Both the position numbers and the translations under genes were made by a program. Below the pieces are notes generated by a model. It searched no databases. It was not told the DNA's origin and worked only from the letters and a program-made list of their open reading frames with translations. Source: Actinomadura madurae (GTDB lineage: Bacteria; Actinomycetota; Actinomycetes; Streptosporangiales; Streptosporangiaceae). From it: DNA of 64,000 nucleotides. Location of the stretch: the NCBI RefSeq assembly GCF_900115095.1, contig NZ_FOVH01000017.1, positions 1 through 64,000 on the forward strand, in the 5' to 3' direction. Shown one piece after another: positions 7,888 to 15,742 of the stretch; within the stretch, counting starts at the first letter, position 1, and every line of letters begins with the position of its first letter.

Positions 7888-8145
7888 ATGAGGAACCCTG
7901 CGATGCAAACGCGTGCCCAAAGTGATGACTCGGTGCTCCGACGCCTCCGGGCGGAGTTCACCGGTCACCGGATTTGGCGGTCTCGGCGATGGGACGGGGG
8001 TCCCGGCGACTGGGTCGCCACCCTGCACGACCCGGCCGCCGGCGTTGACCCGACGGTCATCCGGCCGGACTCGTCGGCGCTGCGTGAGGCGCTGGTGCAG
8101 GAGCGGCGGCGCGCGGGCCGTCCGATCACTAAAAGGGCCTGGTGA
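7888..8145 (+). CDS. small hypothetical protein
   Basis: An 85-residue protein from ATG 7888 (ATG 7903 also possible). It has a basic helix (LRRLRAEFTGHRIWRSRRWD) and a short strand pair (DWVATLHDP), ending in a basic helix. No recognised domain. Its stop overlaps the next start as TGATG, so the genes are coupled. Confidence 0.5.
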   Translation: MRNPAMQTRAQSDDSVLRRLRAEFTGHRIWRSRRWDGGPGDWVATLHDPAAGVDPTVIRPDSSALREALVQERRRAGRPITKRAW

Positions 8146-8570
8146 TGGTGGCGTGGACTCCCCCGCCGTCACCGGGCCGGGCCGTCCTGGAGCACAGGGC
8201 GGCCCTGGGGGAGGCTGAGGCGGCGCGGCGGGTGCTTGTCCCCCCGGATGTACTGGCCGCGCCGCCTCGGCCGCCGACCGCGCGGCGGCTGCTCAACCGG
8301 CTCGGGCGGGCGCTGCGCCGCCAAGGATGGACGGTGGACCGCCGGTATGCCGAAACACTGCCGATGCTGCGGGTGCACTTCCCGGACGCGCCGTGCCTGG
8401 GAGACAGCATCACCATCGTCGGCAGGGATGACGGCTGGTGGTATCGGTCCAGTACCGGGGAGCTGCTCGCGCCTTGCTCGCGCGTGGACCTGGCGGTGTC
8501 GCAGATATCGACACTGCTGGAGCGGTGGGTGGCGGTGGCCCGCTCGTCCTGGAGGACGGACGGGACCTGA
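8145..8570 (+). CDS. small protein A of a paralogous pair, copy 1
   Basis: A 141-residue protein from ATG 8145. The C-terminal half (DDGWWYRSSTGELLAP, then RVDLAVSQISTLL) matches the protein encoded at 56132-56407 (GGRLWYFTSGGEPIAP, then RVTDAAVFVLGHL): shared W-Y-x-S-x-G-E-x-[IL]-A-P-x(2)-R-V pattern. The N-terminal about 45 residues are extra and proline-rich. Function unknown. Coupled by TGATG overlap both upstream and downstream. Confidence 0.6.
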   Translation: MVAWTPPPSPGRAVLEHRAALGEAEAARRVLVPPDVLAAPPRPPTARRLLNRLGRALRRQGWTVDRRYAETLPMLRVHFPDAPCLGDSITIVGRDDGWWYRSSTGELLAPCSRVDLAVSQISTLLERWVAVARSSWRTDGT

Positions 8571-8755
8571 TGGAGACCGCGGCGGCCCTGGACCAGCTTG
8601 CCGAACGGTTCGGGGTCTGCTGCTGGTTGGGGCCCTACACCCGGACCTACTGGGCGTTGGTCCGCGGTGGCGACGGGTGGCGCCTGGTGGAGGCGGTGTC
8701 GATTCGGGAGCTTGCCATTGCCCTCACGTGCCCCGACGGGTGGCCATGGCCCTGA
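8570..8755 (+). CDS. small protein B of a paralogous pair, copy 1
   Basis: A 61-residue protein from ATG 8570 (TGATG overlap with the gene before). The segment LAERFGVCCWLGPYTRTYWA resembles LARRFPGCCVWLGEYTGSWW of the protein at 55743-56135: shared C-C-x(0,1)-W-L-G-x-Y-T and a later RLVEA. The gene order of the two small proteins is the same at both loci. Function unknown. Confidence 0.6.
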   Translation: METAAALDQLAERFGVCCWLGPYTRTYWALVRGGDGWRLVEAVSIRELAIALTCPDGWPWP

Positions 8756-8884
8756 CACCTGCGCGGCGGGCTAAACGGTGGGGCGCCGTGGGTCCCTGCG
8801 GCGCGGTCGTTACAGGAGACCCCGCAGACCTCGTGGTCAGGACCGGTGCCCACGGGTGCCGGTGAAACGACCTCGTGATGTCCC

Positions 8885-9178
8885 GTGCTACGGGCCTGCC
8901 GATCGGCGATACGGCCCTGTCTACAAGTCCTTCGTGCGCTCGTCCAAGTCGTCGAGCCTGGCACTCAGACGCCGGAGCTGGCCCCGGATGTCCTGGAGTT
9001 GCGTGAACAGGAGACCGAACTCCTCACTGCGCTCCGGCGGGGCCTCGTACACGTGGTGGCGGCCCGGCTTGGGCACGCTGACCCGGCCATCACGCTGAGG
9101 GTCTACGCCCACGTCGTCAACGAGCAGCTTGCCGAGGCGGCCGCCATCTTCGCCGGACGGGTGGACGGGGTCGCGTAG
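8885..9178 (+). pseudogene. C-terminal remnant of a tyrosine integrase
   Basis: Only about the last 45 residues (from about 9042) look like a phage-type tyrosine recombinase: VVAARLGHADPAITLRVYAH, with the LGH histidine and the catalytic tyrosine of box II. The arginine-containing box I and everything before it are missing, and upstream sequence in this frame does not look like an integrase. It points at the 3' end of the adjacent tRNA-Thr, the classical integrase position. The opposite strand at about 8921-9020 encodes a coiled-coil-like tail (GLLFTQLQDIRGQLRRLSAR) that may be another truncated gene meeting it near 9030. Confidence 0.6.
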
Positions 9179-9186
9179 GCGCTGCT

Positions 9187-9206
9187 GTTAGCAAACCCGT
9201 TAGCAA
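9187..9206. repeat. GTTAGCAA direct repeat
   Basis: Two copies of GTTAGCAA (9187-9194 and 9199-9206) lie between the integrase remnant and the tRNA gene. They are candidates for integrase arm-binding sites of the former element. Confidence 0.4.
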
Positions 9207-9207
9207 G

Positions 9208-9238
9208 AAGGCCTCTTCCAAGATCGGAAGGGGCCTTT
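9208..9238 (-). terminator. intrinsic terminator after tRNA-Thr
   Basis: Inverted repeat AAGGCCTCTTCC / GGAAGGGGCCTT with a 6-nt loop and short T/A runs on both sides. It lies just beyond the 3' end of the minus-strand tRNA and would also stop transcription from the integrase side. Confidence 0.65.
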
Positions 9239-9246
9239 GAGGTGGG

Positions 9247-9319
9247 AGCCGGCGAGGGGACTTGAACCCCTAACCTTCTGTTTACAAGACAGATGCTCTG
9301 CCAATTGAGCTACGCCGGC
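9247..9319 (-). tRNA. tRNA-Thr (anticodon TGT)
   Basis: A 73-nt cloverleaf on the minus strand. The acceptor stem GCCGGCG pairs with CGCCGGC, the D arm contains AGCTCAATTGGCAGAGC, the anticodon stem TCTGT/ACAGA encloses loop CTTGTAA (anticodon TGT), and the T arm contains GGTTCAAGTCC. No encoded CCA. Its 3' end faces the integrase remnant, consistent with use as an integration site. Confidence 0.93.
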
Positions 9320-9442
9320 GGGCTCGTCCCGCATCGTAGTCGACGTGGGGTGGGGGGTGCGAGGAGGTTTCTTCGGGGGCTGTGTCGATCTGGTGGGGGG
9401 CTCGTTCGTGTAGGGGGTGAGACGAACGAGGAGGGGATCGGC

Positions 9443-10012
9443 GTGGGGACGTTGGTTCTGGTTGAGCATGTGTCGCTGGACGGGGTCATGCAGGCGCCGG
9501 CGGCGGCCGATGAGGACGTGCGGGGCGGGTTCGCACGCGGTGGGTGGGCGCTCGCGGGGAATGACGAGGTCATGGGCGCCGAGTTGGGGAAGCGCACGGG
9601 CGGGGACGGGGCGCTGCTGCTCGGGCGGCGGACGTACGAGCAGTTCTACGGGCACTGGCCCAAGCAGACGGACGGGAATCCGTACACCGAGGCGCTGAAC
9701 CGGGTCACGAAGTATGTGGTGTCCAGGACGTTGCGGGAGTTGCCCTGGGAGAACTCCGTGCTGGTGGGGGACGTGGCCGAGGTGGCAGGGATCAAGCGGC
9801 GTCAGGGGCTCACCGTGTTGGGGAGTGGGGAGCTTTCCGGGGAACTCATGCGGCGGGGGCTCGTGGACGGGCTGATGCTGATGATCCATCCGGTGGTGCT
9901 GGGGTCGGGGCGGCGGCTCTTCGGGGGTGTCGAGGTGCCCCTGCGGCTTGTCAGCGAGGTGACCTCGACGACCGGGGTCCTGATCGCCACGTACGAGAAG
10001 GAGGAGGCATGA
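9443..10012 (+). CDS. RibD C-terminal/dihydrofolate reductase-like protein
   Basis: A 189-residue protein of the DHFR-like RibD C-terminal family, probable NADPH-dependent reductases. Features: VEHVSLDGVMQAP near the N-terminus, LLLGRRTYEQFYGHWP in the nucleotide-binding region, and LTVLGSGELSGELMRRGLVD plus HPVVLGSGRRLF in the C-terminal half. Start GTG 9443 is preceded by GAGGAGGGG at good spacing. First gene of an operon; its stop overlaps the YCII gene start as ATGA. Substrate unknown. Confidence 0.8.
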   Translation: MGTLVLVEHVSLDGVMQAPAAADEDVRGGFARGGWALAGNDEVMGAELGKRTGGDGALLLGRRTYEQFYGHWPKQTDGNPYTEALNRVTKYVVSRTLRELPWENSVLVGDVAEVAGIKRRQGLTVLGSGELSGELMRRGLVDGLMLMIHPVVLGSGRRLFGGVEVPLRLVSEVTSTTGVLIATYEKEEA

Positions 10013-10356
10013 AGCTGTACGCGCTCAACATGATCCAGCCGGTGGGCGAGGTGCCGCCGCCGGAGGTGCTGGAGCCGGTCATGGGGGAGATCGCGCAGAT
10101 CCGGCGGGATCTGGAGCTGCAGGAGTCGTGGGTGTTCGGGCGGGGGCTGCACGGGCCCGAGGCGTCCACGGTGGTGCGGCGGCGGGGGGACGAGGTGATC
10201 GCGACGGACGGGCCGTGGACGGAGGGCAAGGAGCACATCGGCGGGATCACGATCATCCAGGTGGAGGATCTGGACGCGGCGCTGAAGGTGGCGGCGCGGT
10301 TCGCGTCGGTGACGGGGCTGCCGATCGAGGTGCGGCCGTTCCAGGGAGAGGTGTGA
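10009..10356 (+). CDS. YCII-related (DGPF) protein
   Basis: A 115-residue protein with the YCII/DGPF fold. The signature TDGPWTEGKEHIGG is a variant of the DGPF motif. Such proteins are conserved neighbours of ECF42 sigma factors and are thought to act with them, though their molecular role is unclear. Four-nt overlaps with both neighbours (ATGA and GTGA) imply coupled translation in the order reductase, YCII, sigma factor. Confidence 0.85.
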   Translation: MKLYALNMIQPVGEVPPPEVLEPVMGEIAQIRRDLELQESWVFGRGLHGPEASTVVRRRGDEVIATDGPWTEGKEHIGGITIIQVEDLDAALKVAARFASVTGLPIEVRPFQGEV

Positions 10357-11513
10357 TCGAGGAGGTCTACCGGGAGGAGCACGGGCGGGCGGTGGCCGTG
10401 CTGGTGCGGGTCTTCGGCGACGTGGACGTCGCCGAGGACGCGGTGCAGGACGCGTTCGCGGAGGCGGTGCGGAGGTGGCCGGACGACGGGATGCCGCCCA
10501 GCCCGGCCGGGTGGATCATCACGACGGCGCGGAACAAGGCGGTCGACCGGCTGCGGCGGGAGGCGGCGCGGGCGGGGAAGCAGGCGCAGGCCGTGATGAT
10601 GAATGATGTCGAGCCGGAGGTCATGGACGAGCGGTTGCGGCTTATTTTCACGTGCTGCCATCCGGCGCTGGGGATGCGGGCGCGGGTGGCGTTGACGTTG
10701 CGGCTGCTGGGCGGGCTGTCGACGGCGGAGATCGCTCGGGCGTTCCTGGTGCCGGAGGCGACGATGGCGCAGCGGCTCGTCAGGGCGAAGGCGAAGATCC
10801 GGGACGCGGGGATTCCGTACCGGGTTCCGGATGAGGAGGAGCTGCCGGGGCGGCTGTCGGGGGTGCTCGCGGTGATCTATCTGGTCTTCAACCAGGGGTA
10901 TGGCGGGCGCGAGGAGCTGGGGGCCGAGGCGATCAGGCTGGGGCGGGTCCTCCGGGAGCTGATGCCGGACGAGCCGGAGGTGCTGGGGCTGCTGGCGCTG
11001 ATGCTGCTCGTGGAGTCGCGCAAGGCCGCTCGGCTCCACGGGGGTGAGCTGGTGCTGCTCGGCGAGCAGGATCGGGGGTTGTGGGATCGCGATCTTGTGG
11101 TGGAGGGGCAGGCGCTCGTCAGGCGGTGCCTGGAGATCGACCGGCCTGGGCCGTACCAGATCCAGGCAGCCATCAACGCTGTGCACAGTGATGCGGCGAC
11201 GGTCGAGGACACGCGGTGGGACCAGATACTTGAGTTGTACGACCAGTTGATGGCGGTGGCGCCGACTCCGGTGGCGGCGCTGAACCGAGCCGTGGCGGTG
11301 GCCGAGGTCCAAGGGCCGGAGGCAGCGCTGGAGCTGGTGGATCGGCTCGACCTCGGCCGGTACTACCTGTTCCACGCGATCCGGGCGGATCTGCTCCGGC
11401 GGCTGGGGCGAGTCGCGGAGGCCGCCGAGGCGTACGAGGAGGCCGCCGGACGGACGGAGAACGAGGCCGAGAAGGCCTTTCTGTCTCAGGCGCGCAGGCG
11501 GCTGACCTCGTAG
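10353..11513 (+). CDS. ECF42-type RNA polymerase sigma factor
   Basis: A 386-residue extracytoplasmic-function sigma factor. Sigma-2 region at about residues 5-70 (VAEDAVQDAFAEAVRRWP), sigma-4 region at about 105-160 with the helix-turn-helix LSTAEIARAFLVPEATMAQR, then a C-terminal extension of about 200 residues with helical, TPR-like repeats (QIQAAINAVHSDA, ALNRAVAVAEVQGPEAAL). This extension and the YCII neighbour define the ECF42 group. No anti-sigma factor is adjacent, as is usual for that group. Its end overlaps the convergent rlmB by 28 nt. Confidence 0.88.
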   Translation: MIEEVYREEHGRAVAVLVRVFGDVDVAEDAVQDAFAEAVRRWPDDGMPPSPAGWIITTARNKAVDRLRREAARAGKQAQAVMMNDVEPEVMDERLRLIFTCCHPALGMRARVALTLRLLGGLSTAEIARAFLVPEATMAQRLVRAKAKIRDAGIPYRVPDEEELPGRLSGVLAVIYLVFNQGYGGREELGAEAIRLGRVLRELMPDEPEVLGLLALMLLVESRKAARLHGGELVLLGEQDRGLWDRDLVVEGQALVRRCLEIDRPGPYQIQAAINAVHSDAATVEDTRWDQILELYDQLMAVAPTPVAALNRAVAVAEVQGPEAALELVDRLDLGRYYLFHAIRADLLRRLGRVAEAAEAYEEAAGRTENEAEKAFLSQARRRLTS

Positions 11514-12397
11514 AGGGCGATGCCCGCGGCGACGCCGGCGTTGAGGGACTCGGCGCGGCCCGGCATCGGGATGGTGACGAGCAGGTCGCAGGTGTCGGCG
11601 ACCAGGCGTCCGAGGCCCTTGCCCTCCGAGCCGACCACCAGCACGAACGGGCCCGACGCGACCTCCAGGTCGGCGACGGTGACGCCGCCGGCCGCGTCCA
11701 GGCCGGCGACGAAGCAGCCCGCCTTCTGGTACGCCTTGAGTTGCCGGGTGAGGTTGGTCGCCTGGGCGACGGGGACGTTCGCCAGGGTTCCGGCGGACGA
11801 CTTCCACGCGCCCGCGGTGATCCCGGCCGCGCGGCGTTCCGGGACGACGACGCCGGTCGCGCCGAACGCGGCCGCCGACCGGACGATCGCGCCGAGGTTG
11901 CGGGGGTCGGTGATGCCGTCCACCGCGACGATCAGCGGGGCGGTGCCCTGGAGCAGGTCGTCGGGGTGGGCGTACCGGTACGGCTTGACCTGGAGCGCGA
12001 TGCCCTGGTGGACGGCGCCGTCGGTGAGCCGGTCGAGCTCGTTCTTGCCGGTCTCCAGCAGCGGGATGCGGCGGTCGGCCGCGAGCTGGATCGACTCGCG
12101 CACCCGCTCGTCCGTGCCGGACGTGACGTAGAGGGCGGTGCCCGGGACGCCGGCGCGCAGCGCCTCGACGACCGGGTTGCGGCCGGTGACCAGCTCGGGG
12201 ACCTCACCGGTGGCGCGCCGCGCGCCGGCGGGGCGGCCGGTGGCGCGCGGCTCGGCGGACTTGGCGCGCGCGCCCTGCCCGAGCGTCGGGGTGCCGGTGC
12301 GCCTGGCGTTCTTGACGGCGCGGGCCTTCTGGCGCTTGCCGTGCCAGTGCCGGTCCTCGGCCTTGGGGGTGGGTCCCTTGCTCTTGCGCTTGGCCAT
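11486..12397 (-). CDS. rlmB: 23S rRNA (guanosine-2'-O-)-methyltransferase RlmB
   Basis: A 303-residue SpoU-family (SPOUT) methyltransferase that 2'-O-methylates a guanosine of 23S rRNA. Order: basic tail (MAKRKSKGPTP), SpoU substrate-binding domain (VTGRNPVVEALRAG), then the SPOUT core with DPRNLGAIVRSAAAFGATGV, LVVGSEGKGLGRLV and IPMPGRAESLNAGVAAGIAL forming the knotted SAM pocket. Start ATG 12397 is chosen; the reading frame extends 20 codons upstream without a good ribosome site. Lies downstream of cysS on the same strand, the usual actinobacterial order. Confidence 0.93.
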   Translation of the reverse strand: MAKRKSKGPTPKAEDRHWHGKRQKARAVKNARRTGTPTLGQGARAKSAEPRATGRPAGARRATGEVPELVTGRNPVVEALRAGVPGTALYVTSGTDERVRESIQLAADRRIPLLETGKNELDRLTDGAVHQGIALQVKPYRYAHPDDLLQGTAPLIVAVDGITDPRNLGAIVRSAAAFGATGVVVPERRAAGITAGAWKSSAGTLANVPVAQATNLTRQLKAYQKAGCFVAGLDAAGGVTVADLEVASGPFVLVVGSEGKGLGRLVADTCDLLVTIPMPGRAESLNAGVAAGIALYEVSRLRA

Positions 12398-12520
12398 TGT
12401 CGATGACGCCCCTCGCGACGATTGCGTGCTCGCCCTCGCGGCTGCCGGGCGGCTCAAGATCTCAGCGGACGGCGAACCCCCGCGAAGGTCCGATTTTATC
12501 CGCCCCGCGGGGCTGAGCGG

Positions 12521-13915
12521 TCAGCTGCGCTTCAGTTCCCAGCGGGGGCCCTGCGGGGTGTCCTCGACGACGATGCCGGCCTCCGACAGGCTGTCGCGGA
12601 TGGCGTCGGCCGCCGCGTAGTCCTTGCGGGCGCGGGCCGCCTGCCGCTGCTCCAGCGCGACGGCGACCAGGGCGTCGACGACGGGACGCAGGTCCTCGTC
12701 GCCCGCCGAGCGCCACTGCGGCGACAGCGGGTCGATGCCGAGGACGTCCGCCATCGCCCGGACGGCCGCCAGGTGCTCGCGCACGGCGTCCCGGTCACCG
12801 GACGCGAGGGCGCTGTTGCCCTCCCGGACGGTCTCGTGCAGCACCGCCAGCGCCTGCGGGACGCCCAGGTCGTCGTCCATCGCGGACGCGAACGCCGGTG
12901 GCACGGACGAGGGGGGCGCGGCCCCGACGACCTCGGACGCCCGCGTGACGAAGCCCTCGATGCGCTGGTAGGCGGAGACGGCCTCGGCCAGGGCGGCGTC
13001 GGTGTAGTCCATGAGCGACCGGTAGTGCGCCGAGGCGAGGTAGTAGCGCACCTCGACGGGGCGGGCCTTGCCCAGCAGGTCGGGCAGCAGCACCACGTTG
13101 CCGACCGACTTGCTCATCTTCTCGCCGTCCACGGTGAGGAGCCCGTTGTGCAGCCAGTAGCGGGCGAAGCCGTCGCCGGCGGCGCGGGACTGGGCGATCT
13201 CGTTCTCGTGGTGCGGGAAGATCAGATCGACGCCGCCGCCGTGGATGTCGAAGGTCGGCCCGAGGTACTTGGTCGCCATCGCGGAGCATTCGAGGTGCCA
13301 GCCGGGGCGCCCCTCGCCCCAGGGCGTCTCCCAGGACGGCTCGCCCGGTTTCGCGCCCTTCCAGAGCGCGAAGTCGCGCGGGTCGCGCTTGAGGTCCTCG
13401 TTGGGGGTGTCGCCGGTCGGCCGCATGTTCTCCAGCCGCTGGTTCGACAGCGCGCCGTACTCGCCGGCCCAGGAGTCGACGTCGAAGTACACGTCGCCGC
13501 CCGCCGCGTAGGCGTGCCCCTTCTCGATGAGCCGCCGCATCAGCACGATCATCTCCGGGACGTGCCCGGTGGCGCGCGGCTCGATCGTCGGGGGCAGGCA
13601 GCCGAGCAGGTCGTAGCCCTGGCCGAACACGCGCTGGTTGCCCTCGGCGACCGCGAACCACGGCACGCCCGTCTCGGCCGCCACCGCGATGATTTTGTCG
13701 TCGACGTCGGTGACGTTGCGCGCGAACGTGACCTCGTAGCCGGACGCGCGCAGCCAGCGCAGCAGGACGTCGTAGATGACGCCCGAGCGGAGGTGCCCGA
13801 TGTGCGGGGCCGCCTGCGGGGTCGCACCGCACACGTACATCCCCACGCGGCCCTCTTCCAGGGGCTCGAACGCGCGGACGCTACGGGTACCGGTGTCGTA
13901 AAGGCGCAGGCTCAC
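12521..13915 (-). CDS. cysS: cysteinyl-tRNA synthetase
   Basis: A 464-residue class I aminoacyl-tRNA synthetase charging tRNA-Cys. MYVCGATPQAAPHIGH carries the zinc-ligand cysteine (about C29) and the HIGH motif (H38-H41); KMSKS is at about 266-270 (GEKMSKSVGN); GGGVDLIFPHHENEIAQS is the typical zinc and substrate region. The C-terminal DALR/anticodon-binding domain ends ELKRS. Length and motifs are normal. Followed by rlmB after 123 bp. Confidence 0.97.
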   Translation of the reverse strand: MSLRLYDTGTRSVRAFEPLEEGRVGMYVCGATPQAAPHIGHLRSGVIYDVLLRWLRASGYEVTFARNVTDVDDKIIAVAAETGVPWFAVAEGNQRVFGQGYDLLGCLPPTIEPRATGHVPEMIVLMRRLIEKGHAYAAGGDVYFDVDSWAGEYGALSNQRLENMRPTGDTPNEDLKRDPRDFALWKGAKPGEPSWETPWGEGRPGWHLECSAMATKYLGPTFDIHGGGVDLIFPHHENEIAQSRAAGDGFARYWLHNGLLTVDGEKMSKSVGNVVLLPDLLGKARPVEVRYYLASAHYRSLMDYTDAALAEAVSAYQRIEGFVTRASEVVGAAPPSSVPPAFASAMDDDLGVPQALAVLHETVREGNSALASGDRDAVREHLAAVRAMADVLGIDPLSPQWRSAGDEDLRPVVDALVAVALEQRQAARARKDYAAADAIRDSLSEAGIVVEDTPQGPRWELKRS

Positions 13916-14020
13916 ACGTTCAGGTTATTGGATCGGGGTCCAGTGCGTGGCCTCATCGCGGTGGCGTCGCTCGTCCCGTCGCGTCCCGGCCCGCCCCGTC
14001 CGGTCGGGACGCCGGGTGCG

Positions 14021-15286
14021 TCAGGCGCCGCCATCGTCGTCCCGGTCGAGTCGTGCGGCGCGCGAGTCGAGGTAGCGGCGTTCGGGCAGGCTGGTGGTGG
14101 TGCGCGCGGCGTCCCGGTACGCGGCCCGCGCGGCGCGCGGGTCGCCGGCCATCTCCAGCAGGTGGGCGCGGACGGCCGCGAGCCGGTGGTGGCCGGACAT
14201 CCGGGCGTCGCCGTCCAGGGTCCGGAGCAGGCCGAGCCCGGCGGACGGGCCGTCGACCATCGCGAGCGCGACGGCCTCGTTCAGCGTGACCATCGGGTTC
14301 GGGGCGAGGTGCGTCAGCAGCCGGTAGAGCGCGAGGATCTGCGGCCAGTCGGTGTCCTCGGGCCGCGCCGCCTCGGCGTGGACGGCGGCGATCGCGGCCT
14401 GGACCTGGTAGGGGCCCGGCGGCGACCAGGTGAGCGCGGCGGTGATCAGCGCGGTGCCCTCGTCGATCGCGTCCCGGCGCCAGAGCGTCCGGTCCTGTTC
14501 GGTGAGGGGGATCAGCATGCCGTCGCGGCCGGTCCGGGCGGCCCGCCGGGCGTCGGTGAGCAGCATCAGCGCGAGCAGCCCGGCGGTCTCGCCGTCGCCG
14601 GGCAGCAGCCCGTGCAGGGCCCGCGCGAGCCTGATCGCCTCGGCCGTGAGGCCGGTCCGCTGCAGGTCGGGGCCGCTGGACGCGGTGTACCCCTCGTTGA
14701 AGATCAGGTACAGGACGTGCAGGACGGCCCGCAGCCGCTCGTCCCGCTCCGCCGGGGGCGGCATCGCGAACCGCGCCCCCGCCGCCTTGATCTTCTGCTT
14801 GGCGCGGCTGACCCGCTGCGCCATCGTCGCCTCCGGGACGAGGAACGCGCGGGCGATCTGCGCCGTCGTCAGGCCGCCGACCGCGCGCAGCGTCAGCGCG
14901 ACCTGCGAGGACGGCGACAGCGACGGGTGGCAGCACAGGAACAGCAGGGTGAGCGTGTCGTCGCGGTCGCCGGGCCGCTCGGCGTCCGGTCCCGGCTCGT
15001 CCCGCCCGTCCGCGGACACGGCGGCCTCGCGGTCGCGGCGGGCCCGCTCGCTGCGCCACTGGTCGGTGAGCCGCCGGGTCGCGACGGTCAGCAGCCAGCC
15101 GCGCGGGTTCTCCGGGACGCCGTCCCCCGGCCACTGGACGGCGGCGGCGAGCAGCGCCTCCTGCACGGCGTCCTCGCAGGCGTCGAACGCGCCGTGGCGG
15201 CGCACGAGCGTGCCGAGGACCTGCGGCGCGAGCGTCCGCAGCAGCTCCTCGGCGACACCGCCGTCCATGGCCGGGGGCGTGCTCAC
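14021..15286 (-). CDS. ECF42-type RNA polymerase sigma factor (second copy)
   Basis: A 421-residue sigma factor with the same architecture as the one at 10353-11513. Sigma-2 (FDACEDAVQEALLAAAVQWP), sigma-4 helix-turn-helix (LTTAQIARAFLVPEATMAQR), and a long TPR-like C-terminal extension (QVQAAIAAVHAEAARPEDTD). The GTG start at 15286 overlaps the upstream YCII stop as GTGA. It ends 105 bp before cysS on the same strand. The match to the first sigma factor is strong around sigma-4, but the linkers differ, so this is a paralog rather than a recent duplicate. Confidence 0.88.
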   Translation of the reverse strand: MSTPPAMDGGVAEELLRTLAPQVLGTLVRRHGAFDACEDAVQEALLAAAVQWPGDGVPENPRGWLLTVATRRLTDQWRSERARRDREAAVSADGRDEPGPDAERPGDRDDTLTLLFLCCHPSLSPSSQVALTLRAVGGLTTAQIARAFLVPEATMAQRVSRAKQKIKAAGARFAMPPPAERDERLRAVLHVLYLIFNEGYTASSGPDLQRTGLTAEAIRLARALHGLLPGDGETAGLLALMLLTDARRAARTGRDGMLIPLTEQDRTLWRRDAIDEGTALITAALTWSPPGPYQVQAAIAAVHAEAARPEDTDWPQILALYRLLTHLAPNPMVTLNEAVALAMVDGPSAGLGLLRTLDGDARMSGHHRLAAVRAHLLEMAGDPRAARAAYRDAARTTTSLPERRYLDSRAARLDRDDDGGA

Positions 15287-15648
15287 ATCTCCGTCCCGGA
15301 CTGGTTCATGACCGCCCGGACCTCCATGTGCCCCCCGTACCGGACGTCCGGCCACCGCCTGGCGATCTCCACGGCCCGCTCCTCGGTCTCGCAGTCGACG
15401 GTGAGGTAGCCGGCGAAGTGCTCCTTGGCCTCCAGGAACGGCCCGTCCGTCACGGCCGGCTGCCCGCCCCGCTCCCGCACGGTCTTGGTCGTGGACGGGT
15501 CCGCGAGCGCCTCCCCGCCGACCCACTCGCCCGACTCCTCCAGCTCCTTCATGATCGCGCCGACGTCGGCGAACAGCGCGTCGCGCTCGGCCTCGCCCAG
15601 CTCCTCGACGAAGCCGGGACGGTTGTAGATCAGCAGCATGTACTTCAC
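15283..15648 (-). CDS. YCII-related (DGPF) protein (second copy)
   Basis: A 121-residue YCII-fold protein. MKYMLLIYNRPGF at the N-terminus and TDGPFLEAKEHFAGYLTVDC with the canonical DGPF motif. Translationally coupled to the ECF42 sigma factor by a 4-nt overlap. Start ATG 15648 has GAGGAG-like sequence a few bases upstream on the coding strand. Confidence 0.88.
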   Translation of the reverse strand: MKYMLLIYNRPGFVEELGEAERDALFADVGAIMKELEESGEWVGGEALADPSTTKTVRERGGQPAVTDGPFLEAKEHFAGYLTVDCETEERAVEIARRWPDVRYGGHMEVRAVMNQSGTEM

Positions 15649-15742
15649 GGGTTCTCCTCGTCGTCGTGGCGGCCCCAGCGGGGCCGGTCACAGCAGGATC
15701 GGAGCGGGCGGCGCGTTCTCGACATCCCGGCCGGGACATTTT

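Noticed and set aside
8921..9112. Minus-strand 63-codon frame with a coiled-coil end
   Set aside because: Its N-terminal half is antisense to the well-matched integrase tail; only the C-terminal part could be a truncated gene, so it was not called separately.
12422..15409. A 995-codon plus-strand open frame opposite cysS and a sigma factor gene
   Set aside because: Arg/Gly/Val-rich shadow of real minus-strand genes; typical of very GC-rich DNA.
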